Source: Lachnospiraceae bacterium (GTDB lineage Bacteria > Bacillota > Clostridia > Lachnospirales > Lachnospiraceae). From it: 64,000 nucleotides of DNA. The stretch is from NCBI GenBank assembly GCA_902363675.1, contig CABJAV010000014.1, positions 19,779-83,778 on the forward strand, read 5' to 3'. The translations under genes were made by a program, and so were the position numbers. Every line of letters starts with the position of its first letter. The first letter of the stretch is position 1. Shown here one piece after another: positions 53,849-63,849 of the stretch. A model generated the notes under the pieces. That model worked only from the letters and a program-made list of their open reading frames with translations. It did not search any database and was not told the DNA's origin.

Positions 53849-56764
53849 ATGGCAAAATTAAATCTGGCTGCTTATGAAATTGTGGAGGAACGTCCAATTG
53901 AAGATATTGCATCCTATGGATATATTCTCCGTCATAAGAAAAGTGGAGCCCGGGTATGTGTGATCGCAAACGATGATGACAATAAGGTGTTCTCGATTGG
54001 ATTTCGCACACCGCCGGAGGACGAGACGGGTGTTCCACATATTATTGAACACACGACGTTATGCGGTTCTGATAAATTCCCGGTAAAAGATCCGTTTATG
54101 GAACTGGCAAAGGGATCATTGAACACATTCCTGAACGCAATGACATATCCGGAAAAGACATTATATCCGATTGCAAGTTACAATGATCAGGATTTCAAGA
54201 ATCTGATGGATGTATATTTGGATGCGGTTTTTCATCCGAATATTACAAAGTATCAGGAAATTTTTATGCAGGAAGGCTGGCATTATGAGCTGGAGTCAGA
54301 GGATGCACCGCTGATCATCAACGGAGTCGTGTACAATGAGATGAAGGGCGCATATTCTTCGCCGGATGAGGTGTTAGAGACTGCAATCGAAGCTGCGCTC
54401 TTTCCGGACAATACGTACAGTAAGAATTCCGGGGGAAATCCAGATCATATTCCGGAACTGACATACGAGGCTTATCTGGAGTTTTATCATAAATATTATC
54501 ATCCATGTAACTCTTATATTTATCTTTATGGAGACATGGATGTGGAGGAACGATTAGACTGGATGGACCGCAACTATTTAAGCCAGTTTGGTCCGGCAGA
54601 GATTGATTCTTCAATTGAAAAGCAAAAGCCATTTGATGAAATTCGATATGTAGAAACCGAATATCCGATCACCGATGATGATCCGGAAGAAGACAACACC
54701 TATCTGTCTTATAACAAAGTGATGGCAGATGTGTTGGATCGTGAATTGTATCAGGCATTTTCGGTGTTGGATTATGTGCTTGTCAGTGCACCGGGGGCAC
54801 CGGTAAGACAGGCTCTGATCGACGCGGGAATCGGACAGGATGTGTATGGTTCCTTTGAGGATGGCATGTTGCAGCCATTTTTTTCCATTGTTGCAAAGAA
54901 TGCAAACAAAGAGGATCAGGAGCGTTTTGTATCCATCATTGAGGAAACACTTCAGAAACTGGTAAAAGAAGGTCTGAATCAGGATGCTTTGTTAGCAGGA
55001 ATCAACAGTACAGAATTTCGTTTCCGCGAAGCAGATTACGGGCAGTTTCCGAAGGGACTTTTGTATGGTCTGCAGTGCATGGAAAGCTGGCTTTTTGACG
55101 ACACAAAACCATTCATTCATCTGGAATGTTTAGATACATTACAGTTTTTGCGGGAGCAGATGAATACCGGATATTTTGAAAATCTGATCCAGAAATATCT
55201 GCTTGATAATACACATGGTGCAGTGGTTGCCGTTGTGCCGAAAAAGGGCTTAAATAAGGTACGTGAAGAGGCATTGGCAGAAAAGCTTGCGGCATATAAA
55301 GCAACCTTATCGCCGCAAGAAATCAAAAAACTCGTTGAGCAGACGCATCATCTTCACAAGTACCAGGAGGAGCCGTCTGCGGATGAGGATCTTCGCAAGA
55401 TACCTATGCTTGGGCGCAAAGATATGCGAAAGGAAGCGATGCCGTTTCACAATGAAGAAATGCAGGCAGGAAATATCCCTGTTGTTATGCATGAGATTGC
55501 AACCAATGGTATCGATTACATCACAATGATGTTTGAGTGTGGAGATATTCCACAGGAAGACATTCCGTATCTTGGCCTTTTGAGGTCCGTATTGGGATAT
55601 GTCAATACTTCAAATTATGAGTATGCGCATCTGGCAAATGCTATCAATATTTACACAGGTGGAATTTCCAGTGGAATCAGTGTATATCCGGATTTGCAGA
55701 AGACGGGCAGTGTTTGTGTGAAATATGAAGTGCGGATCAAAGTACTGGAGAATAACTTAAAGGATGCTATGGCATTAGTGGATGAGATTCTTACAACGTC
55801 GGATCTGGAAGATACCAAGCGGCTTGGAGAAATCATCGCACAGGTGAAGTCAAGACTGCAGGTAAATCTTAGCAGCAGTGGAAATGTGGTTGCGGCAATG
55901 CGTGCCCTGTCTTATCAGTCGCGCTATGCTTTTTATCAGGATGCCACACTTGGCATTGCATATTATAAGCTGATCCAGAAACTGGATGAGCAGATGAAGA
56001 CAGATCCAGAACAAATTGTGGATAAACTGAGAGCACTGGTTGCAAAAGTGTTTGTACAAAACAGACTTCTGGTCAGTTTTACCGGAAAGAAAGCTGCATA
56101 CGAAAAAGCACAGCCGCTTTTGGTACAATATTTTGAAAAATTGCCAGAGGGAACGAATGCAGGAGATATGGCAACCATTCAGCTTTCAAAGAAAAACGAA
56201 GGATTTATGGATGCATCTCAGATTCAGTATGTAGCCCGCGGTGGCAATTTCAAAAATCATGGATATACGTACAATGGTACATTAAAGATTTTAAAGATGA
56301 TCCTCAGTTATGAATATTTGTGGATTAATATTCGAGTAAAGGGTGGCGCTTATGGATGTATGAGTTCCTTCCTGCGTACCGGAGAGAGCTATTTTGTATC
56401 ATACCGTGATCCGAACCTTGGTAAGACAAATGAAATCTATGAAAAGATTCCTGAGTTTGTCAAGAATTTTGATCCGGATGAGCGCGATATGACAAAATAC
56501 ATCATTGGCACATTTGGAAGTCTTGATACACCAATGAATCCGGAAGCAAAGGGAAGCCGTTCAATGTCTGCATATCTTCAACATATAGCATACGAGGATA
56601 TTCAAAAAGAAAGAGATGACATTTTAAATGCTACACCGGAAGATATTCGAAAGCTTGCAGATGTGATCGCAGCAATCCTAGAGGATGACTGCTTCTGTGT
56701 TGTTGGAAATGAAAATGCCATCCGTGCAGAAAGCGGGCTTTTTATGAGCATTCAGAATTTATAG
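53849..56764 (+). CDS. Zinc metalloprotease, M16C (presequence protease / insulinase family)
   Basis: A 971-residue cytosolic oligopeptidase related to mitochondrial PreP. The inverted zinc motif HxxEH is seen as HIIEHTTLCGS near residue 68-72, followed by the third ligand glutamate in VYNEMKGAYSSP. Two M16 halves are joined by a helical linker (about 460-560), and the C-terminal half has RVKGGAYGC. Size fits the family (about 970). RBS (GGTTAGAGG) is weaker than its neighbours. era follows after 20 bp. Confidence 0.95.
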   Translation: MAKLNLAAYEIVEERPIEDIASYGYILRHKKSGARVCVIANDDDNKVFSIGFRTPPEDETGVPHIIEHTTLCGSDKFPVKDPFMELAKGSLNTFLNAMTYPEKTLYPIASYNDQDFKNLMDVYLDAVFHPNITKYQEIFMQEGWHYELESEDAPLIINGVVYNEMKGAYSSPDEVLETAIEAALFPDNTYSKNSGGNPDHIPELTYEAYLEFYHKYYHPCNSYIYLYGDMDVEERLDWMDRNYLSQFGPAEIDSSIEKQKPFDEIRYVETEYPITDDDPEEDNTYLSYNKVMADVLDRELYQAFSVLDYVLVSAPGAPVRQALIDAGIGQDVYGSFEDGMLQPFFSIVAKNANKEDQERFVSIIEETLQKLVKEGLNQDALLAGINSTEFRFREADYGQFPKGLLYGLQCMESWLFDDTKPFIHLECLDTLQFLREQMNTGYFENLIQKYLLDNTHGAVVAVVPKKGLNKVREEALAEKLAAYKATLSPQEIKKLVEQTHHLHKYQEEPSADEDLRKIPMLGRKDMRKEAMPFHNEEMQAGNIPVVMHEIATNGIDYITMMFECGDIPQEDIPYLGLLRSVLGYVNTSNYEYAHLANAINIYTGGISSGISVYPDLQKTGSVCVKYEVRIKVLENNLKDAMALVDEILTTSDLEDTKRLGEIIAQVKSRLQVNLSSSGNVVAAMRALSYQSRYAFYQDATLGIAYYKLIQKLDEQMKTDPEQIVDKLRALVAKVFVQNRLLVSFTGKKAAYEKAQPLLVQYFEKLPEGTNAGDMATIQLSKKNEGFMDASQIQYVARGGNFKNHGYTYNGTLKILKMILSYEYLWINIRVKGGAYGCMSSFLRTGESYFVSYRDPNLGKTNEIYEKIPEFVKNFDPDERDMTKYIIGTFGSLDTPMNPEAKGSRSMSAYLQHIAYEDIQKERDDILNATPEDIRKLADVIAAILEDDCFCVVGNENAIRAESGLFMSIQNL

Positions 56765-56784
56765 TTCAGTAAAGAGGAGAACAA

Positions 56785-57687
56785 ATGACAGAAAATTTTA
56801 AATCAGGATTTGTTACTATAATTGGAAGACCGAATGTTGGAAAGTCGACATTGATGAACCGCATGATCGGACAGAAAATCGCCATTACATCAAACAAACC
56901 GCAGACGACAAGAAATCGTATCCAGACGGTTTATACAGATATGGACAGAGGACAGATTATTTTTCTTGATACACCGGGTATCCATAAAGCAAAGAACAAA
57001 TTAGGGGAGTATATGGTCAATGTGGCAGAAAAGACTCTCAATGAAGTAGATGTCGTTTTATGGCTGGTGGAGCCGAGCAATTTTATCGGTGCAGGCGAAC
57101 AGCATATTGCTGAACAGTTGAAAAAAGTGAAAACACCGGTTATTTTGATCATCAACAAAATGGATATGGTTGAAAAAGATAAAGTGCTCGAATTTATTGA
57201 CACTTATCGCAAGATTTATGATTTCGCAGAAATCATTCCGACATCCGCACTGCGCGGACAGAACATTGATGATGTGATTGACTCTATTTTCAAGTATCTT
57301 CCGTATGGACCACAGTTTTATGATGAGGATACGATCACCGATCAGCCCGAACGTGCAATCTGCGCAGAAATTATTCGTGAAAAAGCGCTTCATGCGTTGA
57401 ATGACGAAGTGCCGCATGGAATTGCGGTTGCAATCGATCAGATGAAAACACGAAAAGGCGGGATCGTCGATATTGATGCTACTATTGTGTGTGAACGTGA
57501 TTCACACAAAGGCATCATCATTGGCAAGCAGGGCTCCATGCTCAAAAAAATTGGTACCAATGCCCGCTATGAGATGGAACGTCTTCTTGATACAAAAGTC
57601 AATCTGAAACTTTGGGTAAAAGTAAAGAAGGATTGGCGTGACAGTGATTTCCTGATTAAGAATTTCGGTTATCGCGAGGAAGAATAG
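56785..57687 (+). CDS. era: GTPase Era
   Basis: Ribosome assembly GTPase that binds the 3' end of 16S rRNA. The 300 residues contain GRPNVGKSTLMNRMIG (G1), QTTRNR (G2), DTPG (G3), NKMD (G4), TSALRGQN (G5) and a KH domain with SHKGIIIGKQGSMLKKIG. AAGAGGAG precedes the ATG. Followed by yqzL-like and recO genes, a common Firmicute order. Confidence 0.97.
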   Translation: MTENFKSGFVTIIGRPNVGKSTLMNRMIGQKIAITSNKPQTTRNRIQTVYTDMDRGQIIFLDTPGIHKAKNKLGEYMVNVAEKTLNEVDVVLWLVEPSNFIGAGEQHIAEQLKKVKTPVILIINKMDMVEKDKVLEFIDTYRKIYDFAEIIPTSALRGQNIDDVIDSIFKYLPYGPQFYDEDTITDQPERAICAEIIREKALHALNDEVPHGIAVAIDQMKTRKGGIVDIDATIVCERDSHKGIIIGKQGSMLKKIGTNARYEMERLLDTKVNLKLWVKVKKDWRDSDFLIKNFGYREEE

Positions 57688-57790
57688 AGAATAAATTTAC
57701 CAATATTTTTCGGGGATAGTTTTGTGGACATTGCAGATTCTAATTTTGTAGATTGTGGATAGTACCATCGGAATGAAGGAGGAAGCTGCA

Positions 57791-57958
57791 ATGGAGAAAA
57801 CCTGGGAAATATTTTGGACATCAGGAAAAGTTACCGATTATCTGGGATACCGCAATGCGGTGGAAGCAGATGATCAGACAAGGCAAAGGGTACAGGACAA
57901 CAATGGGACAGTCTGTGACGGTGATGGGCATGGTTTTGACAGCCATGCCTATCAGTGA
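57791..57958 (+). CDS. YqzL-like small protein
   Basis: A 55-residue protein between era and recO. Its start MEKTWEIFWTSGKVTDYLGY fits the YqzL pattern (Trp, Phe, Ser/Thr-Gly, then Tyr-Leu). AAGGAGG lies seven bases before ATG 57791, a stronger site than that of recO. The last 18 or so codons overlap the recO start in another frame, so the C-terminal part (DNNGTVCDGDGHG) is probably incidental. Overlap suggests translational coupling with recO. Function of the family is unknown. Confidence 0.75.
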   Translation: MEKTWEIFWTSGKVTDYLGYRNAVEADDQTRQRVQDNNGTVCDGDGHGFDSHAYQ

Positions 57959-58634
57959 ATATGACAAAAGAATAACGATATTGACCAAAGAACGTGGAAA
58001 AATCACAGCTTTTGCAAGAGGTGCACGTAGACCGGGGAGTCAGCTGCTCGCGGCCACGAGCCCTTTTGCATTCGGTGAATTTGAAGTATTTGAGGGGCGT
58101 AGCTCCTATAATCTGACCAGAGCAAACATCCAGAATTATTTCCGGGATCTGGTAACGGATCTGGATGCAGCATCGCTTGGTTTTTATTTTATGGAATTTG
58201 CAGAATATTTCTGTCAGGAAAATAATGATGAGCGAATGATGCTTAAACTTTTGTATCAATCTCTTAGGGCGTTGGAAAGCCCACATATTCCAAAAGAACT
58301 TGTTAAAGTTGTTTTTGAGTTGAAAGCAATCACGATCAACGGAGAGGGACCAGAAGTGTTTTCTTGTATGAAATGTCATGATAAGGAAAACCTGCAGTTC
58401 TTTTCGGTGCAAAGGGGAGGAATGTTCTGCAATAAATGTGTTGACGGAGTTCCGGCGATGCATGTGCTTGACTCTACACGTTATACAATGCAATATGTGA
58501 TTTCGACACCGGTGGAAAAACTGTATTCCTTTACTGTCTCACAGGAAGTACTTGAGGAACTAAAGACGATTATGCAGGCATATATGGCACATTATGTCCA
58601 CCATGAGTTTAAGTCCTTACATATTTTTGGTTGA
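57903..58634 (+). CDS. recO: DNA repair protein RecO
   Basis: Recombination mediator that loads RecA with RecR. The 243 residues begin with an OB fold (VTVMGMVLTAMPISEYDKR, KITAFARGARRPGSQL) and have a helical domain with a four-cysteine zinc site (CMKC and CNKC, about residues 155-180). Start 57903 is supported by the OB-fold pattern; the Shine-Dalgarno (ACAGGA) is weak and lies inside the yqzL-like gene. Confidence 0.92.
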   Translation: MGQSVTVMGMVLTAMPISEYDKRITILTKERGKITAFARGARRPGSQLLAATSPFAFGEFEVFEGRSSYNLTRANIQNYFRDLVTDLDAASLGFYFMEFAEYFCQENNDERMMLKLLYQSLRALESPHIPKELVKVVFELKAITINGEGPEVFSCMKCHDKENLQFFSVQRGGMFCNKCVDGVPAMHVLDSTRYTMQYVISTPVEKLYSFTVSQEVLEELKTIMQAYMAHYVHHEFKSLHIFG

Positions 58635-58659
58635 AATAAAAAATCGGAAAGTGTATAAT
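58631..58659 (+). promoter_or_regulatory. Sigma-A promoter overlapping the recO stop codon
   Basis: TTGAAA (58631-58636), 17 bp, perfect TATAAT (58654-58659). The -35 box includes the recO TGA. Serves the lipoprotein gene. Confidence 0.75.
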
Positions 58660-58695
58660 ATCATGGATTGTAAATTTGAGGAGGATAAGTGTGAA

Positions 58696-59493
58696 ATGAA
58701 GAAATTTGCAGCGATTGCAATGATGCTTATCATGTGCGTGGGATTGCTTGCCGGGTGCGGCAGTTCTTATGCGGCAGATGAAAGCACTGTTTTTGTACTT
58801 AAGAATGGACAAATCGTTTCTACAGATGTTGAAGACTTTAGCGAAGATACATATGATGTGGATGGATTGAAGACTTATGTCAAGGATGCTGTAGATACTT
58901 ATAATAAGAAGAATGGAAAGGATACCGTCTCTTTTAAAAAGTTGTCGACAAAAGACAATAAAGCAACGCTTACTTTAGAGTATGATTCGGCTACGGATTA
59001 TCAGAAGTTTAACGATATTACTCTTTTTACAGGAAGTGTGGCAGAGGCGCTGGCAGCAGGATATTCTTTTGATACAGATTTTGCATCAGTATCAGATAAA
59101 GAAATTAAGGCATGCGATAAAAACGAGTTTTTAAATGATGCGAGCTATAAAGTTGTCGTGATTCAGGCAAACACAAATGTAAGCGTAAAAGGCACGATTG
59201 CATACGTGTCAGTGCAGAATACCAATTATATTGACAGTAAAACAATTGCAATTCGTGAAGGTACTTCGATTTTTAATAACGGGAAAGAGAATAACACAGA
59301 AGCAACTGAAACACAGGAGGGCACGGAGACTGTAGCAGAGACGGAGAATACCGAACAGGCGGTATCAGAAGACGATCTGCTGAATGCAACAACGGAAGAG
59401 ACAGAAAAAGTTTTCGATTTCAGTGAAGATACAGCTGAAAATAAGACGGACAGTGAGTTCAGTCAGGTATACACTTATATTATTTATAAATAA
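58696..59493 (+). CDS. Lipoprotein of unknown function
   Basis: A 265-residue exported lipoprotein: signal KKFAAIAMMLIMCVGLLAGC with lipobox LAGC, an alpha/beta region of about 160 residues without a recognised domain (VKDAVDTYNKKNGKDTVSF, VKGTIAYVSVQN), then an acidic, Thr/Glu-rich tail (about 190-255; ENNTEATETQEG). GAGGAGGA stands ten bases before ATG 58696. Single gene between recO and glyS. I do not recognise the family. Confidence 0.85.
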   Translation: MKKFAAIAMMLIMCVGLLAGCGSSYAADESTVFVLKNGQIVSTDVEDFSEDTYDVDGLKTYVKDAVDTYNKKNGKDTVSFKKLSTKDNKATLTLEYDSATDYQKFNDITLFTGSVAEALAAGYSFDTDFASVSDKEIKACDKNEFLNDASYKVVVIQANTNVSVKGTIAYVSVQNTNYIDSKTIAIREGTSIFNNGKENNTEATETQEGTETVAETENTEQAVSEDDLLNATTEETEKVFDFSEDTAENKTDSEFSQVYTYIIYK

Positions 59494-59545
59494 GCTAATA
59501 TAACAAATACAAAATATAAAATTATAGAAATGTGAGGGCTACATA

Positions 59546-60943
59546 ATGGAAAAGACAATGGACAAAATCGTACAGGTCGCTAAAGCAAGAGGATTTGTTT
59601 ATCCGGGATCTGAGATCTACGGTGGTCTGGCAAACACATGGGATTATGGAAATCTTGGTGTGGAACTGAAGAACAATGTAAAACGTGCATGGTGGCAGAA
59701 ATTTATTCAGGAGAATCCATACAATGTTGGTGTGGATTGCGCAATCCTGATGAATCCACAGACATGGGTAGCATCCGGACATCTGGGCGGATTTTCCGAT
59801 CCGCTGATGGATTGTAAAGAGTGTCATGAGCGTTTCCGTGCAGATAAATTAATTGAGGATTTTGCACAGGAAAACAATATGGAACTGGATGGTTCCGTAG
59901 ATGGATGGACAAATGAGCAGATGGTTGACTTTATTGAGAGCAATAATGTTCCATGTCCTACATGTGGAAAACATAATTTTACCGACATTCGTCAGTTCAA
60001 CCTGATGTTTAAGACCTTTCAGGGTGTTACGGAAGATGCAAAGAATACTGTATATCTTCGTCCAGAGACCGCACAGGGTATTTTCGTAAACTTCAAGAAT
60101 GTACAGAGAACATCCAGAAAGAAGATTCCATTCGGAATCGGACAGATTGGTAAATCGTTTCGTAACGAGATCACTCCTGGTAACTTTACATTCCGTACAA
60201 GAGAGTTTGAGCAGATGGAGTTAGAGTTCTTCTGTGAACCGGGTACAGATATGGAGTGGTTCCAGTATTGGAGAGCATTCTGTCGTGACTGGTTACTTTC
60301 TCTTGGAATCAAGGAAGATGAGATGAGACTTCGTGATCATTCACCGGAAGAACTTTGCTTCTACTCAAAGGGAACAACCGATATTGAGTTCTTATTCCCG
60401 TTCGGATGGGGAGAACTCTGGGGTATTGCAGACCGTACTGATTATGACCTGACACAGCATCAGAATGTATCTGGACAGGATATGACATATTTTGATGATG
60501 CCAAGGGCGAGAAATATGTACCATATGTTATTGAGCCATCACTTGGTGCGGATCGTGTTGTACTTGCATTTTTATGTGCTGCATACGATGAGGAAAATAT
60601 CGGAACAGAGGAAAAACCGGATGTAAGAACCGTATTCCATTTCCATCCGGCACTTGCACCAGTCAAGATCGGTGTGCTTCCATTATCCAAGAAGTTAAAT
60701 GGGGGTGCTGAAAAGGTATACACACAGCTTGCAAAGAAATACAATTGTGAGTTTGATGACAGAGGAACCATCGGAAAGCGTTATCGTCGTCAGGATGAAA
60801 TCGGTACCCCATTCTGTGTTACATACGATTTCGATTCTGAAGAGGATGGTGCAGTTACTGTACGTGATCGTGACACTATGCAGCAGGAGAGAATTAAAAT
60901 TGACGAGCTGGATGCATATTTTGCGAAAAAGTTTGAGTTCTAA
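59546..60943 (+). CDS. glyS: Glycyl-tRNA synthetase (homodimeric type)
   Basis: Class II aminoacyl-tRNA synthetase charging tRNA-Gly. The 465 residues have [27 protein letters not shown] motif 1, [27 protein letters not shown] (motif 2), and motif 3 [14 protein letters not shown], followed by the anticodon-binding domain. It is the single-chain alpha2 form, not GlyQ/GlyS alpha2beta2. The 52-bp upstream gap has no room for a T-box. GAGGG precedes the ATG. Confidence 0.96.
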   Translation: MEKTMDKIVQVAKARGFVYPGSEIYGGLANTWDYGNLGVELKNNVKRAWWQKFIQENPYNVGVDCAILMNPQTWVASGHLGGFSDPLMDCKECHERFRADKLIEDFAQENNMELDGSVDGWTNEQMVDFIESNNVPCPTCGKHNFTDIRQFNLMFKTFQGVTEDAKNTVYLRPETAQGIFVNFKNVQRTSRKKIPFGIGQIGKSFRNEITPGNFTFRTREFEQMELEFFCEPGTDMEWFQYWRAFCRDWLLSLGIKEDEMRLRDHSPEELCFYSKGTTDIEFLFPFGWGELWGIADRTDYDLTQHQNVSGQDMTYFDDAKGEKYVPYVIEPSLGADRVVLAFLCAAYDEENIGTEEKPDVRTVFHFHPALAPVKIGVLPLSKKLNGGAEKVYTQLAKKYNCEFDDRGTIGKRYRRQDEIGTPFCVTYDFDSEEDGAVTVRDRDTMQQERIKIDELDAYFAKKFEF

Positions 60944-60956
60944 ACCGACAAAATAC

Positions 60957-60984
60957 TTGCGAAATGCAAATTCTGTGTTACAAT
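60957..60984 (+). promoter_or_regulatory. Predicted sigma-A promoter of ppdK
   Basis: TTGCGA (60957-60962), 16 bp, TACAAT (60979-60984), leader of about 95 bases with a possible small stem (ACGAAA/TTTCGT, about 61022-61050). Confidence 0.5.
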
Positions 60985-61084
60985 AAATATGTGCGCAATA
61001 AAATAGCGTAAACAGATAGAATACGAAAGGCATTCAGGTGTTTTTCGTTCTAAACAATAAAAGATATATAGGAGGAATTGTCAA

Positions 61085-63730
61085 ATGGCAAACAAGTGGG
61101 TATATACCTTCAAAGAGGGTAACATGACCATGCGTAATCTTCTCGGTGGAAAAGGTGCAAACCTTGCAGAGATGACTGAAATCGGTCTTCCAGTACCACA
61201 GGGATTCACAATCACTACAGAGGCTTGTACACAGTACTATGAGGATGGCCGTAAGATCAATGATGAGATTATGGCACAGACTATGGAAGGTGTTAAGTGG
61301 ATGGAAGAGGTTAACGGAAAGAAATTCGGAGACCTTAAGAATCCTCTTCTTGTATCCGTTCGTTCAGGAGCTAGAGCTTCTATGCCTGGTATGATGGATA
61401 CAATCTTAAACCTTGGTTTGAATGATGATGTAGTAGCAGCTATGATCGCTGGTAACCCAGATCCAGCATTCGAGCGTTTCGTATATGATTCATACAGACG
61501 TTTCATCCAGATGTTCTCAGACGTTGTTATGGAAGTTGGTAAGAAATACTTCGAGCAGCTCATCGACAAGATGAAAGCGGACAGAGGAGTTAAGTTTGAC
61601 GTTGATCTTACAGCAGCAGACTTAAAGGAATTAGCAGAGCAGTTCAAGGCTGAGTACAAGAATCAGTTAGGAACAGACTTCCCTTCAGATCCTGTAGAGC
61701 AGTTAAAGCTTGCTATCGAGGCTGTATTCCGTTCATGGGACAACCCACGTGCAAACGTATACCGTCGTGACAATGATATCCCTTATTCCTGGGGAACTGC
61801 AGTTAACGTAATGCCAATGGTATTCGGTAACTTAAACAACGAGTCTGGTACAGGTGTTGCCTTCACTCGTGATCCTGCAACTGGTGAGAACAAGCTTATG
61901 GGTGAGTTCCTTATCAATGCACAGGGTGAGGACGTAGTAGCTGGTGTTCGTACTCCAATGCCAATCGCTCAGATGGAGCAGGAGTTCCCAGAGGCATACG
62001 CTGAGTTCCTTAAGGTTTGTGAGACTCTTGAGAATCACTATCATGATATGCAGGATATGGAGTTTACTGTTGAGAACAAGAAGTTATACATGCTTCAGTG
62101 TCGTAACGGTAAGAGAACAGCTCCAGCTGCATTAAAGATTGCATGTGATTTAGTAGACGAGGGACATAAGACTCCTGAAGAGGCAGTTGCTATGATCGAT
62201 CCTCGTAACCTTGATACATTATTACATCCGCAGTTCGATGCTGCTGCACTTAAGGCTGCAACTCCACTTGGAAAGGGTCTTGGAGCTTCTCCAGGAGCTG
62301 CTTGTGGTAAGGTTGTATTTACAGCTGATGATGCTGAGGCATGGGCTGAAAGAGGAGAGAAGGTAGTTCTTGTACGTCTTGAGACATCTCCAGAAGATAT
62401 CACAGGTATGAAGGCTGCTCAGGGTATCCTTACAGTACGTGGTGGTATGACATCTCACGCAGCCGTAGTTGCCCGTGGTATGGGTACATGCTGTGTATCT
62501 GGATGTGGTGACATCAACATGGATGAGGAGAACAAGAAGTTCACACTCGCTGGTCAGACATTTACAGAGGGATCTGAGATCTCTATCGATGGTACAACAG
62601 GTAATATCTACGCTGGACTTATCCCAACAGTTGATGCTTCCATCGCCGGTGAGTTCGGACGTGTTATGGCTTGGGCTGATGAGTTCAGAACTCTTAAGGT
62701 TCGTACAAATGCTGATACCCCGGCTGATGCTAAGAAGGCTCGTGAGCTCGGTGCAGAAGGTATCGGACTTTGCCGTACAGAGCATATGTTCTTCGATCCG
62801 GAGAGAATCGCTGCTTTCCGTGAGATGATCTGTTCTGATACAGAGGAAGAGAGAGAAGTTGCTCTTGACAAGATTCTTCCATATCAGCAGTCTGACTTCA
62901 AGGCTCTCTATGAGGCTCTTGAGGGATGCCCGGTAACTATCCGTTTCCTGGATCCACCTCTTCATGAGTTCGTTCCTACAGAGGAAGCTGATATCGAGAA
63001 GCTTGCTAAGGCTAAGAATAAATCAGTAGAAGAGATCAAGGCTATCTGTGCATCACTTCATGAGTTCAACCCAATGATGGGACACAGAGGATGCCGTCTT
63101 GCTGTTACTTATCCTTCAATTGCTAAGATGCAGACAAAGGCTGTTATCCGTGCAGCGATTGAAGTACAGAAGGAGCATGCAGATTGGACAGTTAAGCCAG
63201 AGATCATGATTCCACTTGTATGTGAAGTTAAGGAGCTTAAGTATGTTAAGAATATCGTAGTAGAGACCGCTGATGCTGAGATCGCTGCTGCCGGTGTAAA
63301 CCTTAAGTACGAGGTTGGTACAATGATCGAGATCCCTCGTGCAGCTCTTACAGCTGATGAGATCGCTACAGAGGCTGATTTCTTCTGCTTCGGTACAAAC
63401 GATTTAACACAGATGACATTCGGATTCTCTCGTGACGATGCTGGTAAGTTCTTAAATGCTTACTATGACAATAAGATTTTTGAGAATGATCCATTCGCTA
63501 AGCTTGATCAGACAGGTGTTGGTAAGTTAATGGAGACAGCTATTAAGCTTGGTAAGCCAGTTAACCCTAACCTTCATGTTGGTATCTGTGGTGAGCACGG
63601 TGGAGATCCTTCATCTGTTGAGTTCTGCCACAAGATTGGTCTGGATTACGTTTCATGTTCTCCATTCCGTGTACCGATCGCTCGTCTTGCAGCAGCACAG
63701 GCAGCAATCGCTGAGAAGGCAGCTAAATAA
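61085..63730 (+). CDS. ppdK: Pyruvate, phosphate dikinase
   Basis: Interconverts pyruvate, ATP and Pi with PEP, AMP and PPi; in many Clostridia it works in glycolysis/gluconeogenesis beside or instead of pyruvate kinase. The 881 residues have the ATP-grasp N-terminal domain (LLGGKGANLAEM, SVRSGARASMPGMMDT), the phospho-histidine in GGMTSHAAVVARGMG, and the PEP-binding barrel with GLCRTEHMFF, MMGHRGCRL and CGEHGGDP. Codon use is strongly biased (GCT, CTT, GTT, GAG, AAG), as for a highly expressed gene. AGGAGGAATTGTCAA precedes the ATG. Confidence 0.98.
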   Translation: MANKWVYTFKEGNMTMRNLLGGKGANLAEMTEIGLPVPQGFTITTEACTQYYEDGRKINDEIMAQTMEGVKWMEEVNGKKFGDLKNPLLVSVRSGARASMPGMMDTILNLGLNDDVVAAMIAGNPDPAFERFVYDSYRRFIQMFSDVVMEVGKKYFEQLIDKMKADRGVKFDVDLTAADLKELAEQFKAEYKNQLGTDFPSDPVEQLKLAIEAVFRSWDNPRANVYRRDNDIPYSWGTAVNVMPMVFGNLNNESGTGVAFTRDPATGENKLMGEFLINAQGEDVVAGVRTPMPIAQMEQEFPEAYAEFLKVCETLENHYHDMQDMEFTVENKKLYMLQCRNGKRTAPAALKIACDLVDEGHKTPEEAVAMIDPRNLDTLLHPQFDAAALKAATPLGKGLGASPGAACGKVVFTADDAEAWAERGEKVVLVRLETSPEDITGMKAAQGILTVRGGMTSHAAVVARGMGTCCVSGCGDINMDEENKKFTLAGQTFTEGSEISIDGTTGNIYAGLIPTVDASIAGEFGRVMAWADEFRTLKVRTNADTPADAKKARELGAEGIGLCRTEHMFFDPERIAAFREMICSDTEEEREVALDKILPYQQSDFKALYEALEGCPVTIRFLDPPLHEFVPTEEADIEKLAKAKNKSVEEIKAICASLHEFNPMMGHRGCRLAVTYPSIAKMQTKAVIRAAIEVQKEHADWTVKPEIMIPLVCEVKELKYVKNIVVETADAEIAAAGVNLKYEVGTMIEIPRAALTADEIATEADFFCFGTNDLTQMTFGFSRDDAGKFLNAYYDNKIFENDPFAKLDQTGVGKLMETAIKLGKPVNPNLHVGICGEHGGDPSSVEFCHKIGLDYVSCSPFRVPIARLAAAQAAIAEKAAK

Positions 63731-63814
63731 TTTATTGTAAGTAGTTTGTTGTGAGTATATCACAATAGAATAAAGCAATTTAACATTGGTCAGGTCTTGG
63801 CTCAATGTTGTATA

Positions 63815-63846
63815 TCAGCCCCATCATATGATGGGGCTGATGTTTT
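63815..63846 (+). terminator. Probable ppdK terminator hairpin
   Basis: A perfect 13-bp palindromic stem (TCAGCCCCATCAT with its complement, 63815-63840) followed by TGTTTTCT. A weaker stem AACATTG/CAATGTT (63782-63788, 63803-63809) lies just before. The hairpin is also the likely landing mark of the intron that follows. Confidence 0.7.
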
Positions 63847-63849
63847 CTA

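Noticed and set aside
62222..62965. 247-codon open frame antisense to ppdK
   Set aside because: Product of the strong codon bias of ppdK; Ser/Thr/Cys-rich translation with no domain.
63749..63765. TTGTGA-N5-TCACAA palindrome as a Crp-type operator
   Set aside because: Located downstream of ppdK with no promoter nearby; may only be a weak hairpin.
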